DNA from: Ochotona curzoniae
Lineage: Eukaryota; Chordata; Mammalia; Lagomorpha; Ochotonidae
DNA: 64,000 nucleotides
Direction of reading: 5' to 3'
NCBI RefSeq assembly: GCF_017591425.1
Contig: NW_024466599.1
Coordinates: 25,644,001 to 25,708,000 of the forward strand
The position numbers and the translations under genes were made by a program. The notes beneath the pieces are model-generated. The model was not told where the DNA came from, made no database searches, and worked only from the letters and a program-made list of their open reading frames with translations. The first letter of the stretch is position 1, and each line of letters starts with the position of its first letter. Positions 58,386 to 64,000 of the stretch are shown here, piece by piece.

Positions 58386-58740
58386 AAAATGTTAGAAATG
58401 CTTCAAGTTTAATTCAATTTTGGCATTAAAATTGGGATACCATGCAATGTTTGAATATGTTTCAATACGCACAATATCTTGTGCAATGTGCAATCAGGGC
58501 ATACTTAGCTGTCCCCTCAAACGTTTCACTTCCCTTTACAGCATAAATATCCAAACATTTTGAAAATAAAATAGTAATAATAAAATTACTAAATACGATA
58601 GCTGATTCACTTTCCATCATAAGCTCTCGCTCTACGATCACACTGATAAGGCTGTTCAAACATATTTCTTGGCATTTCCAACGTGCTAGGCCCAGGGGTA
58701 CTGACTACAGAGACAAATGCAAAAACACCTGCTGCAAAGC

Positions 58741-58778
58741 CATCATCTAGCACCAGACCCATCATCTAGCACCAGACC
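58741..58778. repeat. Tandem duplication of a 19-bp unit
   Basis: CATCATCTAGCACCAGACC is present twice, head to tail, without mismatch. Confidence 0.95.
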
Positions 58779-59221
58779 CGGAAACATATGCAACACTGCG
58801 ACAACACAGCAGTGGTTTTCACAGACACCGACAAAGCACTCTGGAGCAAAGCATCCACGAGACCACACAGCTGAATTATCCCTTGGGACAGGTAATGAAT
58901 GCTTTGTCCCACAGAGCTGAGTGCGTGCACCTTTCTTCCACGCAGGGCTTCCAGCTACAGCTAAATGACCATCTGTCAGAACCACCAAAGGCAGGTAGTT
59001 CCCAAGTGGAAGGTGGGATTAAGTGTACTTTAAAGTCCTAAACCAGTAACAACAAGCTTCAGAGAGGAGGGGAAATTGCAGCTAAGCTCAAAATGATGAC
59101 TAGAACATAAACAAACAGAAGATCAGGATAAGCTAGTGCATGCCTCCTCACTAACTGTTTGACAAGTAATCTAATACTTGATAGGATCAATGACTGGGAT
59201 AAAGACTAAGAAACCCTTATC

Positions 59222-59531
59222 TAGGGCCTGCTGCAATGGCTCAGTGGCTAAATTCCTGCTTTGTGTGTGTCTGGAGCCCATATGGGTGCAGGCTAATATC
59301 CTGACTGCTCTACTTCCCTTCCAGCTCCAGGCCTGGGAAAGCAGTCGAAGATGGCCCAAACCCTTGGGACCCTGCACCCACATGGGAGACCTGGAAGAAG
59401 CTCCTGGCTTCAGATCTGCTCAGCACCTGCCTTTGCAGCCATTTGGGCAGTGAACCAGTGAATGGAAGACCTTTCCCTTCCGTATCAACTTCTGTAAATC
59501 TGCCTTTCCAATCAAAGTACACCTTTTAAAA
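59222..59531 (+). mobile_element. C-type SINE
   Basis: GGGCCTGCTGCAATGGCTCA, CACATGGGAGACCTGGAAGA and tail CCAATCAAAGTACACC. Confidence 0.85.
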
Positions 59532-59879
59532 AAAAAATTTATATCACCATAGGAAACACAGTTCATATTCTGCACTTTACTAGAAAATATTAAGAGGTTT
59601 TCCTGAATCATGTATTTAAGAAAATCATGTTCATAAAGCATTCACAATGCTATGTTTAAAATATCAGTAGCCCTAATGAAATATATAGCATGCCAGAAGA
59701 TTTAGCAAGAGTTTACACTGTTATATTATGAGTAAGTTAAATAGTCTGGCCTTGAAGCCTACATAATTTGTCCATATCTCTCATTAGCTTTGGCCCAATG
59801 GACACTGATATTCCACTGTAAGTAATTATTTTCACTTCCTGGTCTACTAGCTGTAATTACCACTAAGCTCACACTTTTT

Positions 59880-60212
59880 TTATTTTTAAAGATCAATTTT
59901 TATTTTTATTGGAAAGTCAAGCTCACAGAGAGAAGGAGAATCAGACAGAAAGATCTCCCATCCACTGGTTCACTCCCCACGTGGCCCCAACAGCCGGAGC
60001 CGAGCCGACCCAAAGCCAGATACCAGCAGCTCCCTCCAGGTCTTCCACCGGGTGCAGGGTCCCAAGGCTTTGGGTTGTCCTCTACTGCTTTCCCAGGCCA
60101 CAGGCAGGGAGCTGCATGGAAACTGGAGCAGTGAGAACATAAACCAGTGCCCACATGGGATCCTAGAGTGTGCAAGGTGAGGATTTAGCCACTGAGCCAC
60201 GGCACCAGGCCC
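59880..60212 (-). mobile_element. C-type SINE, full length
   Basis: TTTTTATTTTTATTGGAAAG, GGTTCACTCCCCACGTGGCC and head CACTGAGCCACGGCACCAGG. Confidence 0.92.
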
Positions 60213-60275
60213 AAGCTCTTGCTTTTTACTCAAGATATTTTCACTGACAACAATGTAACAAGAACAGCAAGCAGA

Positions 60276-60582
60276 GCCCGGTGCAATAACACAACAGCTA
60301 ATGTTCTCTCCTGGAACGCACCAGGATCCAGGGTTCTAATCCCGGAGGCCCCACTTCCCATCAAGCTCCCTGCCTGTGGCCTGGGAATGAAGTTGGAGAC
60401 GGCCCAAACCTTTGGGACCCTGCACCAGAATGGGAAAAAGCTCCTGGTTCCCGGCTTTGGATTGGCTCGGCTCTAGCCACTGCAGTCACTTGGGGAGTGA
60501 ACCGTCGGACTGAAGAGCTTCCTCTCTGTCTCTCCTCCTCACTGTATATCTGCCTTTCCAATAAAAATAAATTAAAAAAAGA
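60276..60582 (+). mobile_element. C-type SINE, full length
   Basis: GAGCCCGGTGCAATAACACA, GGTTCTAATCCCGGAGGCCC and tail CCAATAAAAATAAATTAAAA. AGCAAGCAG before and AGTAAGCAG after the copy look like a diverged target-site duplication. It sits 63 bases from an antisense copy. Confidence 0.9.
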
Positions 60583-60655
60583 GTAGTAAGCAGAGTAAGT
60601 TAGTCAGCAACACAGGGTAAAGCTAAGAATTGCCAAGCCATTGAAACATTCCCAG

Positions 60656-60962
60656 GGCTGGTGCTGAGGCACAGTACGTTGGCCTCTGCCTGCAGTGCCA
60701 GTATCCCATATGGTACCAGTCTGAGTCGCAAATACTCCACTTCCAACCAGCTCCCTGCTTATGACCTGGGAAGACAGTGAAGGAAAGTCAAGTCCTTGGG
60801 TACCTGTGTCCACAGGAGAAACCCAGGAGAAGCTCCTGGCTTCAGATCAGCTCAGCTCCAGCTGTTGCAGCTATTTGGAGAATGAACCAATGGGTTGAAG
60901 ACCTCTCACTCTCTCTCTTTGCAATGTTGCCTTTCCAATATAAGTAAATCTTTAAAAACATT
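60656..60962 (+). mobile_element. C-type SINE, older
   Basis: AGGGCTGGTGCTGAGGCACA, CCAGTCTGAGTCGCAAATAC and tail CCAATATAAGTAAATCTTTA. Confidence 0.85.
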
Positions 60963-61391
60963 TTTTTAAAAGATAAAATGTTCCAGTTTTTCACAAGAAT
61001 GCACATCCTCTCCGTCAAGCCACTAAATTCATCAAAAAGTTAACTACATATTGACATTCCAATACCCTCAACATAGTACATCAAAGGCTGGAATTCTCCC
61101 CGGGAATTCCCAGCACACTAAAACACTGAAATACAAGTTGCAGGGAGGAGGATGGAAATCATTCAACAACCTACACAGTTGGTGAAAACGCAACTAACCA
61201 TTCAGAAGCAAGTGTGTGCAGGGAAGAAATGGAGGAATCCACTAGCACAGTGACAGCACCACAGCCGAGAGGGAACCAAGCTCGGACAGTGGAGGCAACC
61301 CACTGAACTCAAGTTTGACACCGACACTCCTGTATGACTTCCATGTTCAGGCCGAGTTACTCAGAATTACCCGAGTCCATCCCCAACTTAC

Positions 61392-61500
61392 CCCTTTCTC
61401 GGAGAGGTTCAGGGTTAGCAAATGCAGGGTCCTGGTGTGCGATGACTTCCAGTCCACAGGCATTACATTTCCGTAATTATCTGTCAGGGCATTCCAAATC
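61392..61500 (-). CDS. FEZ2: FEZ2 exon: first exon visible, IWNALTDNYGN segment
   Basis: A 109-bp exon with acceptor TCTTGTTCAG and donor GTAAGT. It contributes the third base of a codon, then reads IWNALTDNYGNVMPVDWKSS and HTRTLHLLTLNLSEKG, ending in phase 0. FEZ1 and UNC-76 share the conserved IWNALTDNYGN block in the N-terminal half. Adding up all visible exons with the cassette gives about 291 residues, against 380 for the longer human form. The missing part, about 90 residues, is therefore expected in one exon beyond 64,000, together with the promoter. Confidence 0.96.
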
Positions 61501-61985
61501 CTGAACAAGAGAAAAACCACCATCAACGAGAGCAAACACTGCATAGGCCTTTTACTAAGCACACATTCAGTGGCACAGTAAAATGAGGAAACCAGACAAC
61601 AAAAATTTTAAAAAGGCATTGTTTCTCAGGAAAACACCCACAAGGGAGAATCTCTCAAGTAAGAATTAATAAAAAATTATATATCATTGGGCTTTCTAGA
61701 AGTCCCGAGGGATGGTGCGCAGAGGCTAAGAACCTCCCTCTCATAGCTGGTACTTCACATCACTTACGTGGCGCTGCTCTACGCAACCCGGATACTCAGC
61801 CTCATCCAGCATCAGCAGTGATATCCCATCTCACAGGCATAGAAACAGATGTAGAGGCAGATAGAAGAATGCTTCCAGAGGCAACAGGTGCTAATACACT
61901 ATGCACCACTGTTTTCTTCTGAAACTCCCAGACACATTGAATGGGTCATAAACTGCATAATTTCTCTCAATAAAGGTAGGTTATC

Positions 61986-62290
61986 AGGGGCTGGTGCAAT
62001 GGTACCTTTGGCTAACCCCCCACCTCCAAGTGTCAGCATCCCATGTGGGTACTGGTTCATTTCCAGCTGAACCACTTTCCATGCAGCTCATTGTTAATGG
62101 CCTGAGAAAGCAGCACAGGATGGCCCAAAGCCTTGTGACCCTGTATCCCTGTGGGAGATCCCAAGGGGGCTCTTGGCTTTGGATCTGTTCAGCTCTGACT
62201 ACTGCAGCCAATTGGAGAGTGAACCAGCAAATGGAAGATTTTTCTGTCTCTCCTTTCTATAAATCATTTTAAATAAAAATTTTGTTAAGG
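61986..62290 (+). mobile_element. C-type SINE
   Basis: AGGGGCTGGTGCAATGGTAC, CCCTGTGGGAGATCCCAAGG and tail AAATAAAAATTTTG. Confidence 0.8.
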
Positions 62291-62412
62291 TTAGTTTGAT
62301 TTTTTTCTGAAGAAATAATCCATTCTCAACTTGAGACCAAGATGGAAAAACCAATCTGTACCACACCAGGCTAAACTCTAGAAATGACAAGAGAAGCTCA
62401 CAGTAAGATGCA

Positions 62413-62697
62413 GAGATATTTTTTAAGAGGTTTTTTGTTTGTTTTTGTTTTTTCAGAAAGTCATATACATAGAGAGAGGAGGAGAGACAGAGGAAGATGT
62501 TCCATCTGTTGATTCACTCCCCAAGCAGCTGCAATGGCCGGAGCTGTGCCAATCTGAAGCCAGAAACCTAGAGCTTCTTCCGGGTCTCCCACGCGGGTAC
62601 AGGGTCCCAAGGCCTTGGGTCGTCCTCAACTGCTTTCCCAGGCCACAAGCAGGGAGCTGGATGCGACTTTAGCCACTAGGCTACCACGCTGGGACCA
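62413..62697 (-). mobile_element. C-type SINE with duplication, internally deleted
   Basis: TTTTTAAGAGGTTTTTTGTT, GAGAGAGGAGGAGAGACAGA and head CCACTAGGCTACCACGCTGG. AAGATGCAG flanks it (near 62404 and 62697). A segment between GGGAGCTGGATG and the head is missing compared with full copies. Confidence 0.88.
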
Positions 62698-63202
62698 AGA
62701 TGCAGTGTTCCAACCAGCGCAATAGGTACCTTTTTCCCAAGCAGAATTCGGGGTCAGAAATAACATGAAAAGGGAACTTGACTAAGAGTCAGACAACAAA
62801 CTCATCTCTATTCTAACTCAAAGAGGAGTCCGAGTCTTCGGCCCCTCCCCTGGGTAGGCACCAGCTGCTCTTCCTGAAATGAGAAGCTTGGACAAGCAAC
62901 ACACTCCTTCCACCCCATTACTCCACACATTAACTCAAATACACTGAGTAAAGCCCCATCCCACTCCCACCCCGAAGGGCAACAAACTCCAATTTCATGG
63001 CCAAAATTCAGCAATCAGTACCCAAGTAATGATCAGCATATAAATGACATTTTATGGAGAAGCAGCTCAGGGATAAAAATGAAGTGAAAGTGAATTGGGG
63101 TAAACTTAAACACTACGTGAATGAGCGGCTTACTGACAGTACACACACAGATGCCAGAAAAGAAAAAAAAACACAAAACACTTCTAAAATTTACAACAGG
63201 TA

Positions 63203-63512
63203 GGAGTCGGCATGGTAGCAAAACAGGCTCATCTTCTGCCTGTGGCGCCAGCTTCCCACATGGACTCCAGCTCCTGTCCTGGCTGTTCCATTTCTGACGC
63301 AGCCCCCTGGTAACAGCCTGGGAAAGCAGTGGAGACAGGCTCAAGTCTTTGGACCTCTGCACCTGCATGGGAGACCCAGAAGAAACTCTTGGCTTCCAGG
63401 TTCAGTGCAGCCCAGCTCCAGCCATCGCAGCTATTTGGGGAGTGAACCAGCAGACACAAGATCTGCGTGTCTCTAATTCCGAACTCCAAGTAAAATAAAT
63501 CTTTAAAAAAAT
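63203..63512 (+). mobile_element. C-type SINE, old copy
   Basis: GGAGTCGGCATGGTAGCAAA, GCATGGGAGACCCAGAAGAA, GAGTGAACCAGCAGACACAA and tail AAAATAAATCTTTAAAAAAA. Confidence 0.75.
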
Positions 63513-64000
63513 TAGAGTAAGTCACGAAATACTGGGTGGGCTCTTTATCCCAAAGAGGAAGCCACTGGAATACAATAACATACCTAACACGAGTGCACAC
63601 ATGACAAGGCAAGTTTTTAAAAAAGACTTGATTCAATGAATGGGGATTTGGTGCTGAAGTGACAGCACCTGGAGTGGGCCACAGAGAAACACCTCAAATA
63701 AGAGGGGGCCTCGGCATGAACCTCCAGGAAATGAGAACCCAAAAAGCTCTAGAAAAGTGAATGTTGACCACACACAAGGTTCATTCCTGTCCTCCTCTCA
63801 GTTGGAATAATGTGATCTCCTCCAAGACCAATTAGCCAGAATTGGAGGCAATGCCTCTGGGTTGCTTAATTATGGAGTTCCTGGACCACAGCCACCTTGT
63901 TCAAACATTTTCAAGTACTAACAGGCTATACCTGGCCACAACCTAGAGCGGGATATTCTAACAGGTGAGGATGGTTAAGAGTTTAAGGGGGATGTTTTTT

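Larger units (their letters stand above)
55794..61391 (-). other. FEZ2: FEZ2 intron
   Basis: A 5.6-kb intron containing seven SINE copies, an 18-base A run (57398-57415) and a tandem 19-bp duplication (58741-58778). The rest is AT-rich, without exon-like frames. Confidence 0.85.
61501..64000 (-). other. FEZ2: FEZ2 first-intron portion (partial)
   Basis: It has three SINE copies and no CpG-rich stretch or exon, so neither the promoter nor the first exon of FEZ2 is in this window. Confidence 0.8.

Noticed and set aside
1..64000. CRISPR arrays, operons, bacterial mobile elements, retroviral genes
   Set aside because: Split exons, SINEs and microsatellites show a mammalian nuclear genome. No regular spaced repeats, no prokaryotic gene layout, and no gag, pol or env-like frame were seen.
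61501..64000. FEZ2 promoter or first exon
   Set aside because: No CpG-rich block or N-terminal FEZ2-like frame is present. The residue count places about 90 missing residues beyond the window.

Overview
This is mammalian genomic DNA, almost certainly from a lagomorph and most likely a pika (Ochotona). Roughly 35 copies of a tRNA-derived SINE with the layout of the lagomorph C repeat are scattered through it, some young enough to keep intact target-site duplications. Old mammalian repeats (MIR, L2) are also recognisable. Coding sequence is confined to short exons with canonical splice sites. The order of the two genes matches the human 2p22 segment CRIM1-FEZ2. The genus call is an inference from the SINE sequence; order Lagomorpha is firmer.

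Left part (1 to about 24,840, + strand): the 3' end of CRIM1, a type I transmembrane protein with VWC domains that binds BMP-family ligands. Four exons are visible: the last VWC repeat (13289-13483), a cysteine-free linker (18453-18575), the stalk with the transmembrane helix (21098-21285), and the cytoplasmic tail with the stop codon (22393-22569). A 3' UTR of about 2.3 kb follows, with two AATAAA signals. The first 13 kb is intron.

Middle (about 24,840-26,018): a gene-free gap of about 1.2 kb between the convergent 3' ends.

Right part (about 26,018 to 64,000, - strand): most of FEZ2, the fasciculation and elongation protein zeta-2 (UNC-76 family), an adaptor for kinesin-linked transport. 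Seven constitutive exons and one in-frame 81-bp cassette exon can be placed to the base, with consistent splice phases from the first visible exon to the stop codon. By length, only the N-terminal exon (about 90 residues) should lie beyond base 64,000. FEZ2 introns are far richer in SINEs than those of CRIM1, and the 18.6-kb intron 33260-51870 holds the largest share.

I did not find an undescribed molecular system. The most notable non-genic item is an apparent retroposed 5' half of tRNA-Leu(CAG) near 1932-1966. It is flanked by a 15-bp target-site duplication and sits inside an older inverted-repeat element. Other points worth checking are the FEZ2 cassette exon with its weak donor, a G-quadruplex motif in the CRIM1 3' UTR, a LAMP-like C-terminal tyrosine motif in CRIM1, and a homeodomain-core-rich intronic segment at about 905-1200.
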